Notes under the pieces: generated by a model
Told to the model about the DNA's origin: nothing
Databases searched by the model: none
The model's input: only the letters and a program-made list of their open reading frames with translations
Assembly: GCF_021462225.1 (NCBI RefSeq)
Contig: NC_061795.1
Location: 8,556,001-8,620,000, forward strand
Direction of reading: 5' to 3'
Source: Girardinichthys multiradiatus
Taxonomy: Eukaryota; Chordata; Actinopteri; Cyprinodontiformes; Goodeidae
Length of the DNA stretch: 64,000 nucleotides
Position numbers and translations under genes: made by a program
Part shown: piece by piece, positions 1-11,306 of the stretch
Layout: each line of letters opens with the position of its first letter
Numbering within the stretch: position 1 is the stretch's first letter

Positions 1-349
1 CAACTGTTCATGTGTACTTATTCCAAAGGCAGCATACCAACGGTTAAACGAGGTTGTTAGCTCCAAAACAAACTCCACATAAGGTTGTCTCTTCGATTTT
101 CAGGGAACTCTAAACCTTTGTCTATAAGCTTCAGGAACCAGTTTGTAAACTTTAAAAACAGCCTAATTTTCTCACTCAGCCATTAATAAAGTTTAAAATA
201 CTTGAGCTTTTCCAGTCAAAACACACAGTATTAACAAAGTTTGCTCAGAGTCAGAACACTTGTATTTTAGCCAACCTCCCAAAATGCAAATAAAATGTGT
301 CTGGGTCTCTCTCAGAAAATATAGGTATGGGTTTTAAACTAATTTCCTG
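1..349. other. Intronic or upstream sequence, nothing recognised
   Basis: This is AT-rich sequence with no convincing open frame, splice signal or repeat family that I can name. Given the gene orientation it is probably part of the intron before the first visible cadps2 exon. Confidence 0.4.
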
Positions 350-716
350 TAAGGCTGCAACTAACTGTTATTTTGCTGATCAATTTGTTGATTATTTTTT
401 TGAATAACCGATTAATAATTGGATAGCAAAAGGTCCTTAATAGGAGATTTTTTACAGAACCAGGGAAAGCGAAAACTATGCCATTTAAGGAGTTTTGGAC
501 AGATTTGGATAGAGCATATTTACAAAGAAAGTTTTTCATCTTAAATGCAAAATATATATATTTTTTGTACAATTTTGGCTTAATTATTGCTCTGAGTGGG
601 TTGTTCATTTGATCAAATGGCATGTTTTAGAGTTTGTATACTCCAGTTAACAGTTATTTGATTACTAAATTAGTTGACGGTTATGTAAATAATCGATTAA
701 TTGTTTTTCGACCTAG
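350..716. mobile_element. MITE-like repeat with 'GGCTGCAAC...' termini
   Basis: The left end reads GGCTGCAACTAACTGTTATT and the right end carries an inverted, diverged version (AATCGATTAATTG then CGACCTA). Many GATTA/TAATC motifs fill the ends, a layout common in non-autonomous hAT-type elements of fish. The flanks share TTTCCT on both sides, suggesting an eroded 8 bp target duplication. There is no transposase. A second partial copy lies at 47930-48012 and ends GGTGCAGCCCTA. Superfamily assignment is from family resemblance only. Confidence 0.55.
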
Positions 717-1094
717 TTTCCTAAAATTTGGTGAGATAGACTGACTGGAATCAGTAAGTTTACCCTTCTTAATCAGATCTTGTCTGTACCGCTCTATATT
801 GTGTCTCTCCTGCCGTTGCTATAGCACAACGTCACACAGACAAACATTTGATTTTAATCTTTTTAATTCAAGTTCCTGCTATTTAGGAACTTTTGTTCAT
901 GCTCTAAGGTGTGCTGATCCTGCAACATTAACCGCTCTTTCAGCTGTTCAAAAGTTAATGGAGATGGAACTACTTCAGTTGTTTGCTCGAAAGACTTGGG
1001 TTCTACAGCTAATATTTTCTCGCGACCATCTACCAACACACCCTTCTGAATAAGCTTTTGTTTTACAATAAAAAAACAACTTCCTTTTTGGATT
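717..1094. other. Unassigned intronic sequence
   Basis: No gene or repeat family recognised. The 84-codon + strand open frame at 799-1053 has no recognisable domain and no splice-site context, so I treat it as chance. Confidence 0.4.
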
Positions 1095-1102
1095 GTCTAG
1101 AG

Positions 1103-1322
1103 CACAGGTGTCAAACTCCAGTCCTCGAGGGCCGGTAACCTGCAACTTTTAGATGTTCCCCTGCTTCAATACACCTGAATCAAATAATTAGGTCATTAGC
1201 AGGACTCTAGAGAATTTGACTGCATACTGAGGAGGAATGCAGCCATGTGTTTGAGGTGTGTTGTACCAGGGCCACATCTAAAAGTTGCAGGACACTGGCT
1301 CTCGAGGAGTTTGATACCCCTA
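1103..1322. mobile_element. hAT-type MITE with 8 bp target duplication
   Basis: A 220 bp element with inverted ends: the left begins CACAGGTGTCAAACTCCAGT and the right ends GAGTTTGATACCCCTA. Inner ends carry AACTTTTAGATGT and ACATCTAAAAGTT. It is flanked by a perfect 8 bp direct repeat GTCTAGAG (1095-1102 and 1323-1330), the length expected for hAT transposases. It has no coding capacity. Related copies are at 4124-5836 (interrupted) and 35408-35624. Confidence 0.85.
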
Positions 1323-1330
1323 GTCTAGAG

Positions 1331-2587
1331 TAATCAATGCCAAAATGCTCTGCCACTTCCAACAGCTGTTGCTTTTTCAGAGCACTTACCAACTGTTCAT
1401 TGGGAGTTTGGAAAATATCATGCACAGAAGCCAAGTACACACACAAGGCAAAGTAAAATATACTGTTCACCTTTTGTGATCACAGAAGATACTTGAAAGA
1501 AAAAAAAACTGCTATTGATAGATATTTTACAATAGGATTCATAAGGATTCTTGGAATCTTGCAAATATTTAGGTTCAATCTTTGACGCCATAAGGTTCAG
1601 TTATGACAGAGAAACCATAGATAAAGATTAATCATGAGATTGAGCTTGGTCTGCACCAATATTATCAAGATTTCAGTATTGAAATGTATTAAGTAATTAT
1701 TATTGTTTTTGCCAGTAATATATATAAAAAAAAAAGTGCTTGTTTGTAGACAAATGTAATAAACTAAATATAAAAAAATTGAATTTCAGAATAGTTTCGA
1801 ATAGAATAGTTTTACAGTTTTACATTTCTTATATATTATAAAAAATGTTTTATTATAATTTTTTTGGTTTTGATTTTTACTTTTTTTAATTAATTATTTT
1901 CCTTATTTCTTTTTTTTTTTTTTTTTTTTCCCCATGAGCAGAATAGAGATTTGGGCAGTTTTAGGGTGTACAGTGGCTCTGAGTGGTCTAGACAAGGCTT
2001 CACGAATCCTGGATTGATTAAGAATCAATTAAGAATCAGTTATGATACCTAAGAATTAACTAGGACCATTTCCCAACACTGTTTTGGAAAGACAGGGTTA
2101 AGCAGACTCTCTAAATGGGGCGATTAAAGAATGATAAGGTGCATAAATGTAGATGCATAGCAAATATAGTAACCTTGAAAAATATTGTCACTGTCGAGAG
2201 TAAAATTAATGTTGTGGACTTCTGTGGACTGTGTTAAAAGAAAATCACATTATTCCATCCAACTATCTGCTTTCCTCCAGCTCACTCTAGTAAGTTGAGC
2301 AAAATCCTGCTTTGTCAGTTTGTTCGCTACTGATTGCCAGTTAGGGCTTAGCGTTCTTGGTGGCAGTTGCTGGTTGTCAGTTGTCTATTCAGACAGCAGG
2401 GGTTTGTACAATAATGAGCCTGCCCTTTCACATGCTTGAGCTGCTAATGGATTTTTTTTCTCTGAAGTTCTCCATCTGCTGGAATCACCAAACAGAGGCA
2501 ATTAGATGAGCTTAAAGTAACCTTGAGACCCTGCTGGTCAAGAGATTTGTGCAGATCCTCTGACTCGCTTTGCACCTAATATATCTA
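1331..2587. other. AT-rich intronic stretch
   Basis: No gene seen. It is AT-rich with a run of about 20 T at roughly 1908-1930. No repeat family was recognised with confidence. Confidence 0.4.
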
Positions 2588-2655
2588 AGCCTCATGGCAT
2601 AATTGCCTTAGTCATATTTGCCAAAATATGACTAAGGCAATTATGCCATGAGGCT
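2588..2655. repeat. Perfect 68-nt hairpin (32 bp arms, 4 nt loop)
   Basis: The left arm 2588-2619 begins AGCCTCATGGCATAATTGCC. The right arm 2624-2655 is its exact reverse complement, separated only by GCCA. It is not part of any repeat I recognise, and such perfection suggests a recent inverted duplication. Confidence 0.95.
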
Positions 2656-4123
2656 AATGATACAGTGATCTCTCTTTAGTCATCTGTGTCAAAACTCAGT
2701 AACATTGAATTATTCAAAACAAGACTGAAATCATGTTTGTGATATGAAAAGACTAAACTGGAAAATGACAAGTGTACAATATTGGGTAAAGTCTGATATA
2801 GGCTTGGGCAAGGTACAGTACCTTTACCAGAATATGCCAAGGTTTTGAAAAGGTATGCTTTTAAAACTGCTACATATTCGATTATACTGTTCCTATGGTT
2901 CTATAGTTTTATAGTATAGAATCAAGTAACAGTGTGTTGCAGAATGGGCTGAGGGGGATGGTTCTTATCTCCATTAGTTATTGGGTGAGAGGCGGGGAAC
3001 AACCTGACCAGGTCCCCAGTCCATCCCAGTGCAACACAGAGACACAATAAACTGTTTATTGACATTTATTGACAAGAAAGATAGTATTAAGCAGGACTTT
3101 TCTAGTATTTTTATTTGCTCAGAGTTGTTGTATGTACTTTGTTAGCTATCCAGCAGAGGGCTACTAATTTTTGTTGATATAGTTTGTTTGAAACTTACTG
3201 TACAAAAATGTGCTCCCTAAGTGAAGCAACCATTGGTTGCTCTGCTGCATATCGTTGGGAGGTAACACATAAAGACATGGACATTATTCTGCAGTTTATG
3301 TGAGTACTGACTCGCTTGTTTAAGCTCACTAGAGTGAATGGGCCATACTGTTTCTGACCACACCGCTCCCAAGTAACAAACAGGCCGGCAATGTTGGGGT
3401 TAATTTGCATTTGCTAATTTGTGTGTAACAGCTCTGATTTTGATTTGGGGGATTGATTTTTTTTGTTTTAATCATTTGCTAGTGTAGAGGTGGAAGTGGA
3501 TCTACAGTTTAAGGTAACTTTTGTTTATAGAGGTACTGTAAAAACGGTGTGTTGTGTTTTCAAGAGGGAATTTGAGGAAAAGCCAGATTTACATTTTTGT
3601 TAAAGCAATCTGACACAAACTGCATTACTTTGGGTTACATTTTTTGTATTTTTATTGTTTCCTTCCTCCTTATAAATTAGAGAGTGTTAAGAGACCTTGT
3701 TTGTTTATTTTGCCTCGCTTATTGCAGTTGGGTAAAGAGGGTAAAGTTGGGTAAAGTTGGTTTGTGTGATTGGGAAACTTAAAGTAGACCTCTAATAAGG
3801 GAAATGATATAAAATAGTTGAACTCAGGGCGCTCTCCTAGGTGGAAAGGTTAAAGGAAGAGTTGCACAGTTAAAAACTAAAACTGTTTGTTTATGCTCCA
3901 GTTTATCATACTATGAGAACCTGATTGTAGCCTATGTTTTTTTTTTCATTTGGCTCTAACCATGCTTAAGAAGCAGGACACTACAGCAGCAAGACAAATC
4001 ATGGAACTAGAATAAAAAGTTAAATTGCAACACTTTTTTTCTAGTTTCTTAACAAAAATCAAACATATTTTTTGTAAATCACCAACCATTAATTGGCTAA
4101 ACTATTGTTTGGACTGTCTAAAA
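2656..4123. other. Intronic sequence with a short interspersed-repeat fragment
   Basis: No gene seen. About 2946-3050 (GGTGAGAGGCGGGGAACA, then CCAGTCCATCCCAGTGCAAC) resembles a dispersed fish repeat that I cannot name. A short direct repeat of GGGTAAAGTT occurs near 3730-3762. The rest is AT-rich and unremarkable. Confidence 0.4.
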
Positions 4124-5836
4124 CAGGGATGTCCAAAGTCAGTCCTCAAGAGCCGGTGTCCTTCATGTTTCCATGCTTCAACACACCTGATTTCCAATGA
4201 TGGTTGATGTTGGGGTCACACCTTCCAGTTTGGTCAGGTTAACAACTGTACTACGCAGCTCAGCATTCGTTGCAGCAGAGGAAACAAACTTTTAACAGCC
4301 ATTTCCAGCCGTAGCTCATGACTCTACGTTCGGAGGCACCTCTCTGGAGAAATAGAAGCTCACGGGTGGGTTTACTTTTCCTCCACAGTAGCCATTCCCA
4401 GAAGAGCTTTAAAGTTGGAAATCTGTCTGATACAAGATCAGAAGATCCATATCCCGATTGAAGAATGTCTGACGCGACGCAAGGTGCAGGTGAAACCCAC
4501 AAAGGTTTTGTTCCAAGGAGATGAGTTTCCTCCTTGGTTTTTTTTTTCATTCAACTGCAACGGTTCCTCATATTTTTGCTGTTTTGGACAGATGAGAAGT
4601 TTACCATTTTTGAGTCGATCATGGACGCGTGACACTCTGGTTCCCTCTTGTTTTTTTCTTCAGACCCACGACCCATCCTTAAGCTGGTGAAGAAAATAAA
4701 CCGACATCCAAGTAATTTCATTCATTTTATATTAAAACAGATAGGTGTATTTGGAGGTCTGGGCAGGGTGTGGGCAGTTAAGGTGTGTTAGGATCACCAG
4801 TAGTGAATCCAAGGTGTTATCTTGTTGCATGCAATGTTGGTTGAAGTGTTTTAAGCTGAACTCTTTTGATTTACTGTGGAGCCACAACAAGCTGTTGCTC
4901 TCAAGTTGGATACGTTTGTCCTTCTGATTGCCAATCAGCCAGGAGGTAAAGCTGAACTTTGGAAGTTTTTCATTAAAAACAGACTTCAGTCTGGACCTCG
5001 TGGCCTGGCCACTCCATTGCTTGTTCCATCATTTTATTACCTTTGGGGTTTTTCCATCAAGCTCCCGCCTCAGAGTTTTACAACCCTTTGTTCAAGATTT
5101 GGGGCTATCAACTGTTGGTGGCTAAGGGGCTGCTAGATGCTGTGTGTCTGGGGCGCGGCCCTACCGTTCTACCAGCTGATAGACGCACACACGGAGAAAG
5201 GTTTCACAGCGTAGTGGTTTTTGTTCATTTCTTCCAAATTAATCCAATTTTTTGTTATTCTCATTTGTCCATAAACTGCTGGTTTGATCTCCATCTACCC
5301 TCAACGCATATCCTTATTTTTGATTATTAGTGAATGCTCTTTTGTAGAATAGTGCATGCTTAGTTAGGTGAACGTTGTTGGACCAGAATAGCTTGTTTGT
5401 AAGAGGGACTATTGGTTTAATACATTTCACATAGATAAAAAGACAGCCTTGTGTTTATTTTGTGTAAGAGTGAATAGAATCCCACTATTCAGTGAAATGG
5501 TTTATAACACATTTACCATGGTTTTGGTTAATAATGATCAATTATTAATGATGATTAACTAATTGTAATTATTAAGTGCTGTGATCTCAATAATCACACC
5601 ACCAGAGTGTATCTCTGATCTTTATTTGTAAGAAATGATTTTGGTTGGAAATTATTTCTTCTAAATTATGATTTTTAATTCTAATTTATGATAAATATTT
5701 AAAATCAATAATCATAATCCTTACACTGATTACCAGGCTTTCGCTGAACTGCAGTTATCTGAATCAGGTATGTTAAAGGAGGGACACATCTAAAACAGGC
5801 AGAGACCGGCCCTCAAGCAAACTGTGGACACCCCTG
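4124..5836. mobile_element. hAT-type MITE split by a later insertion
   Basis: The left half (4124-4208) starts CAGGGATGTCCAAAGTCAGT. The right half (5727-5836) ends GTGGACACCCCTG, giving complementary termini. The imperfect 8 bp flanks GTCTAAAA (4116-4123) and GTACAAAA (5837-5844) fit a hAT target duplication. The two halves rejoin as one element of about 190 bp once the insertion at 4209-5726 is removed. Confidence 0.75.
4209..5726 (+). mobile_element. 1.5 kb LTR-like insertion, family unassigned
   Basis: This 1518 bp unit sits inside the hAT MITE and is flanked by TGAT on both sides (4205-4208 and 5727-5730), a 4 bp duplication within the range for LTR-element integration. Its ends read GTTGGGGTC... 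and ...CCTTACAC, so a TG...CA reading is possible if the boundary is shifted by one base. No gag, pol or env protein is recognised; short frames at 4876-5136 look non-coding. A second copy is at 51868-52829 and lacks the segment near 5047-5266. It may be a solo LTR, but a non-autonomous DNA element cannot be excluded. Confidence 0.6.
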
Positions 5837-5844
5837 GTACAAAA

Positions 5845-6264
5845 GAACCTTTACTTTTTGTCTGCGTGTGTTTTAAATATTTCTTTGACAATCAGCTGTT
5901 CCACAAATTCAAGGCTGGAAATTCTTTTGTAAAGGTGAGCAGACAAGATTTAATATCTTTCTTTTCCTTGTAGCTTGTTACCTGTTACTACACATACTGA
6001 TGTTGACAACGTGATTTTTGCAGGGTACACTGATTTAGACACCACATTTGTTCCCTGATTGTAACATATTATGGTTTATTTTGAAACATAAATTAACAGA
6101 ACTACCACAATAATTTTATGATAGCCAACTTCCCAAACTTTGGATTTACTAAACACGTTTTTAGAGATGGGATAATTGAGATAAAATGTGAATCTCAATA
6201 TCTGAATATTTATTTCCAATTACTATTTATTTACTAAAGTCAAAGTATATTGGTATGCTATTTC
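5845..6264. other. Unassigned intronic sequence
   Basis: AT-rich with no gene or repeat family recognised. Confidence 0.4.
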
Positions 6265-6671
6265 TAGGGATTTTAGCATCGGGGTCTGATGGGTGTGGGG
6301 ATGCTTTCACCAGGGTGGTGCTGTCTGACAAGGGGGCTGCTTCCCCTTGGTGTGGTGTTGTTTGCGTGGATGCTTGGACCATGTCCTGATGTGGTGGGCT
6401 CCCATTGATTGAGTGGTCTACTGCCCTCAGGAATGTGTCGGGCAAGCAGTGGACCAAGCTGGGCTCATCTGAGCATCCCTCCTTTCTGAACTCCCAGGGG
6501 CAAGCTCACCATTTGTAATGATAATGTCCCCTCCCTCCCTTGATCCTTCTTAGTTTTGCACGTGTTGCGGGCTCTGGGCAGATCTCTCCTGCTCAGTGCT
6601 GGGTGGTCTTGATGCTGGGGTTTGTGCAGGTGTCAGGCCCCCGTTGGGACAGTTTCTCGAACTTGACCTTC
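6265..6671 (-). repeat. TG-rich repeat-like segment, unassigned
   Basis: This segment is more GC- and TG-rich than its surroundings (GGGTGTGGGG, GTGGTGTTGTTTGC). A similar composition resumes at 7326-7740, after the LINE fragments. The two parts may be halves of one older repeat split by the LINE, but I could not align them by eye. Confidence 0.3.
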
Positions 6672-7104
6672 AGTTTAATTCAATTAAATTTAAAAATACT
6701 TTATTAATCCCAAAGGGAAATTAAATGTTGTTGTAGCTCATATTATGCAAGTTTCTTCAAAGAGCCGTTGTAGATGCTGATGGCTGTGGGCAGGAAGGAT
6801 CTCCTGTAGCGCTCCGTCTTACAGCAGATCTGAAGAAGCCTCTGACTGAAAACTCTCTGTTGTTGTAGGACAGTCTCATGAAGAGGATGCTCAGGGTTCT
6901 CCATAATGTTCTTCATTTTATGAACAATCCGTCTTTCCACAATGATCTTCAGAGGTTCCAGAGGAGTCCCCAGAAAAGAGCCAGTCTTCTTTATCAGCTT
7001 GTTAAGCTTTTTTAAGTCCCTGGCTCTGATGCTGCTTCCCCAGCAGATTATGGCAGAAGAGATCACACTTTCCACAACAGACTTATAGAAGATATGCAGC
7101 ATCT
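6672..7104 (-). mobile_element. LINE 3' end (Rex-Babar/CR1-type, family A)
   Basis: The minus-strand frame 6743-7102 encodes 119 residues with YKSVVESVISSAIICWGSSI at the start and ENPEHPLHETVLQQQ near the middle. This is the C-terminal end of the reverse transcriptase ORF also seen at 58246-58605. The 3' UTR ends in the ACTTTATTAATCCCAAAGGG type motif at 6690-6720. It is a 5'-truncated LINE copy; nothing upstream of the palindrome at 7128-7179 is preserved. Confidence 0.8.
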
Positions 7105-7127
7105 TGCTGCAAACACCAAAGGACCTA

Positions 7128-7179
7128 AGCAGACTGTACTTCTTAAGGACCTAAGCTTCCTCAAGAAGTACAGTCTGCT
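7128..7179. repeat. LINE-borne inverted duplication (17 bp arms)
   Basis: Arms AGCAGACTGTACTTCTT (7128-7144) and its exact complement (7163-7179) flank an 18-nt loop. The same 52-nt structure, read on the other strand, is at 58169-58220 inside the longer copy of the same LINE family. Confidence 0.9.
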
Positions 7180-7183
7180 CTAT

Positions 7184-7325
7184 CCCTTCTTCTCCATAAT
7201 GTTCTTCCTTTTATGAAAAATTCTTCTTTGCACAATGATCTCCAGAGGTTCCAGAGGAGTCCCCAGAACAGAGCCACCCTTCTTTATCAGCTTGTTGAGC
7301 TTTTTTTTAAGTCCCTGGCTGTGAT
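7184..7325 (-). mobile_element. Second fragment of the same LINE 3' region
   Basis: The minus strand encodes LNKLIKKGGSVLGTPLEPLE followed by IIVQRRIFHKRKNIME, a diverged repeat of residues encoded at 6900-7015. It lies tandem to the 6672-7104 copy and in the same orientation, so it is either a separate truncated insertion or a partial duplication. Confidence 0.65.
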
Positions 7326-7650
7326 CATGGTGAGATGGCAGCATAGCTGGGGGATTCTCTGCCCTACGTTTCACCTGTCTTCTTTGGCCTGGGGTCTGCT
7401 GCTCCTGTGCTTTACTGTTAACCTACCTCTGTGTGGGGCTTTTGGCTGCTCTGGAGGGACGCCTTGTGTCTGTCTGCCTGGAGCCTTTGCAGCCTTCTGG
7501 AGCCATGTCCACCTGTTCTTTGCTGCTCTTGGTTGCTTTGTGTTGCATGCTTTCTTTTGTTCTCATCACTCTAACAACTGTACATCTCCATGTGGCAAAT
7601 TAGCTCACATTCACCCAATCAACACAAACACACCTGCTTCTACACATACG

Positions 7651-7681
<31 letters not shown>

Positions 7682-7740
7682 CAATGCACCGATATACAAA
7701 TAATCCAAATGGCTGAAGCTCATACAAGCAGAGGTTACTA
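7326..7740 (+). repeat. Repeat-like segment ending in a (CA)n tract
   Basis: A TG/CT-rich segment holds a 167-codon open frame (7213-7716) with no recognisable domain. It ends in a CA dinucleotide run at about 7651-7681. The skewed composition and simple-sequence end suggest a repeat rather than a gene. Confidence 0.4.
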
Positions 7741-9560
7741 TTTTATCAATATGGCCCACAAAAAGAAAAATCTTAATTCCCTAACCTTAATTCTTTTCTT
7801 TTGTTTAAAAGAAGTGCATTAAAGAAATTGCTGATGGTTTATTAGGTGAAAATGGTGGGAGTTCTACTTTTATTGAATCAAAAATCTGATTTTTCTGTAT
7901 TTGGCCTGCTATCCACTGATCAATCACTGATTAATTCTGACGGGATCTAATTTTCTGATTAACTGGACGATGTCTGGAATAACTGAGTTCAACTTGTTGG
8001 CATAACCATCCCCAGCAGTCAAAATTACTAACGTGGTTCTTTTGAAATTGAATTCCCCCCTGATCTATTCATAAGGGTTTTTAAAAGCAGTGTGATTTTG
8101 TCAGGTTTTATTCAGTGAATTCACAAATTTAGCTGGGTAGTTGTGCATCAGTGCATGCAGAGGGTAGATCATAGATAATCATGAATCCTTGGTGGGCCAG
8201 CTGTGTAAAAATGCTTCTGTTGGCTGTTATGTACCTTATTTAAACAATTTGTTCAAGCTCTTCTCATCAGGAGCAGAGGAGTTTCTATACCAGACAGTAA
8301 TGGATTATGTGTGTGCTGTCCACCACACATTGAGGACCAAACTCAGTCTTCCTCAGCTCTCTCAAAAAGTATGTGATTGCTGGGCCTTATGATGCTGGCT
8401 GTGTTGTTTGTTACCTTGAGGTTATATAAAAACATCAGATCCAGATATTTAAAAAAAGTAACCATCTCCACTGCTTCCTCCCATATTAAGAAAAGCTTAG
8501 GAAATAATGGAATTAGGAAAAGCTCTGATACTGTACACTATCCTTCCAGTTTTATACGCAGCAGTCCTCCAAATGGTTATTTTTGTACCATGAAATAAAC
8601 ACACCTTTTTACAAAGTGTTACCTTGGAAACTGAAGGAAGTGAATAAAACACTTATTTGTGTTTTGCCCTTAACTCCTGATTGGGTCACTTGTTATTTGT
8701 AGAATGGACACGCACACTTAAAATTGCTGCTTTTATCACAGTGTGTCTGGGCAGAAGGTGTCACTGTGTACTATTAGAGTTTTTGTCACATGAATAAGAG
8801 CTGATTGTTGTTGATGGTGAGCATTAACAGAACTGAATGCTGCCTCTAGATCTGTGATTAGCTTGTCAGTATATATTATCACAACTTCCTCCATACTTAG
8901 TGGTACCACTGGTAAAAATGTGAAAAAGCCTTCTCTTTAAAAAAGAATCTTATTTAATTAAAGCTGTATAACCTCAGCCTGAAAATGTTAGAAAGAAAAT
9001 CCCTTTTATTAGGATAAAAACCAATTCAAGGTTAGAAACTAAATTGCTTTTTGTTTTGTTATAAAATTGCTGACACACTTGATGATTCCCTTATAGTAAA
9101 TGTAACTGGAGCAGTTTTTAGTGCATACTTGACTTTCTATGTTGATCAAGGTATCTTCAGACTTTTAAACCTTGATCACTGACTTTGTGTCGTTTGTTTG
9201 CAAATATGAAGTACAATCTTAGAATTTTTATCCTATCCTAATATTTATTCTATAATAACGATGAACAATGAAAGTTTTAGCTTGTTGGAGTAGCCCAGTA
9301 ACATTACTTCTGATGTATTTTTCAAGACATATTTTCGTTTTTTTTCAGAATCATTGCCTTTTTTAATCTTTGTTCTGGTTTTTGCTGGTGTGTTTTGTAC
9401 TTTTTTGAAGACATTATCATATGTAACCTTTGTTACGTATGATATCTTCCCATTGCAAAGGTTACGAACATCTCAAGGGCCCAAATAACACCTAGTGTTG
9501 TCTTAGAAACAGTTTACATTCCAGTATTGGCTGTCGGCAATGCCAAAGAAGCATATAAAA
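7741..9560. other. Unassigned intronic sequence
   Basis: Mostly AT-rich sequence without recognisable exons or repeats. Near 9420-9470 GTAACCTTTG and CAAAGGTTAC form short inverted repeats, but the structure is weak. Confidence 0.4.
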
Positions 9561-10012
9561 ACATCTTAAAGTCAAGATAAGAGACAGCAAGGAGGTGTAC
9601 AGGAAAAAGCTGGAGAGCAAGTTCCAGCAGAACAATATAAGAGTTGTGTGTTCATGGATGAAGAATATCAAAGGCTTCAAACAGAAGGAAAATCAGATGG
9701 AGGTCTGGACAGAGCCAATTAACCAAAGCGAACCACACATAGCACATAGATACAGTTCGGGAACAAGCTCCGCATTTTCCTCTCCTGCCTGCAGCCAAAC
9801 AGACATCGTACCCTCCTTTGACCCACAGCTTTCCAGTCACACCACAAATGTTTTATCTTCCACTTCGGCAATGGATCCTTCTAGTTCTGCGTCTTTGTAT
9901 TTAAGCAAATTGGAAGATGCTGGTTGCCCCGCACCTCTCCCTCCTGTTTGGCTGTTTCTCGAAGTCAGCTGAGGAGCCAGCTGGAGAGACTGAACCCGAA
10001 CATAGCAGCTTT
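9561..10012 (+). pseudogene. Internal fragment of family A LINE
   Basis: The frame 9595-9972 matches the linker between endonuclease and reverse transcriptase of the LINE at 54.2-58.6 kb: VYRKKLESKFQQNNIRVVCS, then SSPACSQTDIVPSFDPQ. The matching region of the longer copy is at 56815-57245. It has no catalytic motif and is a dead fragment. Confidence 0.75.
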
Positions 10013-11194
10013 TCACTTACAGACTTCAAAATGACTCAGCATAGTCTAAAGGCGTGGGGGATCAAAAGTCATCAAAAGCTTTTCTCTACATGAAAGGATG
10101 TGGGTGTGGCCAAGCCTCAAAATCTGACTTCTCGCCATAGAAGACGAAACTGTAATAACTTCAACACAGAAGCTCACAGCACCACCAAACTTTATGGTTG
10201 TCATCTTAGACCAACACACATCATATTCACATGCTCATTTGATGACATCACTTTAGCCCCACCCACTTACAACAGGAGGTCAACTGCATCTGTGGTGGAT
10301 GTCCTTCCTAAACACTCCGGCTCTTACAAGCTTCAAGCACAGTGTGATCACACAGAACAAGCTGATGTTAGATGCACTAGGAACACTTACTGCTGGTTGG
10401 ACTGTGTGGTTGTAGCGGTGTGGTGAATTATTATATCTTTCCACTGGCATTCGTTTGCCTCTAAATTACAAGTGCATCATCCGATTTACTCCAAACTGAA
10501 AATAGTTGATTTTTGTCAACCCCCAAACAGCTCTATAGGATAACATTAGAATTTGGATCAACAGCGCCCCCTGGGAAATTTTAAATGCTTTATATTCCTC
10601 ATACATGAGTGGATCCACACCAACGTTCATGTGCATAATTGTGGATGAATGCTTAACAATTTCGCATCACTTTAATACAGCCCACTGACAAACAAATAAA
10701 GGTTTTGACCTTTTTTGACAGTCTTCAGATATTCCAAACTTTGTCTAATAAGAAACAACAATTTTAGACGACAATTTTAAAGCCCAACAGAAAGTCTTCA
10801 TAAATACTTTGCCACCAAACAGGAAGTGAATACAGTTTCCATCAGGAAGGTTGGATTTCATCCAATTTTGAGCACTTCCTGCAGTGGCATGAAGGTGGCG
10901 ATGTGCAACCCCAATGGTCGCAACACAGGCCGAGCAGCGCTGAGTTGCAAGAGGCGCCCATTGCTACTTGCAGCTTTAATTTTCCTTTGAAATTCATAAA
11001 GTTTATATGAACTAATAGACACACCCCTTTGGTAAAATGTTTAGGTTCTTATAATTCCAGTGTAGTCCTGTTTTTTAAAGAAATGTGTGCTACATATTTT
11101 TGTGATGTAACTGTTTTTATCATTGCTAGATTCTTCATCATCTAATTTACGGTTTATTGCTGCTTTTATAGTTTCTGACCTTGGTGTCTTCTAG
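10013..11194. other. Repeat-like intronic sequence before the first visible exon
   Basis: It includes stretches such as GATGACATCACTTTAGCCCC and CAGCGCCCCCTGGGAAATTT that look like a dispersed repeat. I cannot name it, and no open frame has protein-like features. The 3' end becomes a pyrimidine-containing splice acceptor at 11182-11194. Confidence 0.35.
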
Positions 11195-11306
11195 GTGGGG
11201 TACTCAGGGAGACTTCACTACGACTCATCCCCTGCCTTTGGTCAAAGTAAAGTTCTTTACAGAAAGCACTGGTGTCTTGGCTCTGGAGGACAAGGAACTG
11301 GGCAGG
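11195..11306 (+). CDS. cadps2: cadps2 internal exon 1 of 6 in window (C2-like region)
   Basis: The exon encodes 37 residues starting [20 protein letters not shown] and ending [10 protein letters not shown], a signature of the CAPS family just before and within its C2-like domain. CAPS proteins act at the membrane of neuroendocrine and neuronal cells to prime dense-core vesicles for calcium-triggered exocytosis. The acceptor is TTCTAG and the donor is AGG followed by GTAAGT, a strong consensus. The first base completes a codon from an upstream exon outside the window, and the exon ends at a codon boundary. CADPS1 is the alternative paralogue; later exons favour CADPS2. Confidence 0.92.

Noticed and set aside
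7651..7681. CRISPR-like or regulatory tandem repeat
   Set aside because: It is a simple CA microsatellite. No direct repeats with unique spacers of CRISPR type were seen anywhere.
7213..7716. A 167-codon secreted or membrane protein
   Set aside because: It begins in LINE antisense sequence and ends in a CA microsatellite. Cys/Leu/Phe richness follows from TG/CT-rich repeat DNA.
9420..9470. Hairpin around GTAACCTTTG/CAAAGGTTAC
   Set aside because: The arms are short, and competing pairings with TTACGTATGAT make it unconvincing.
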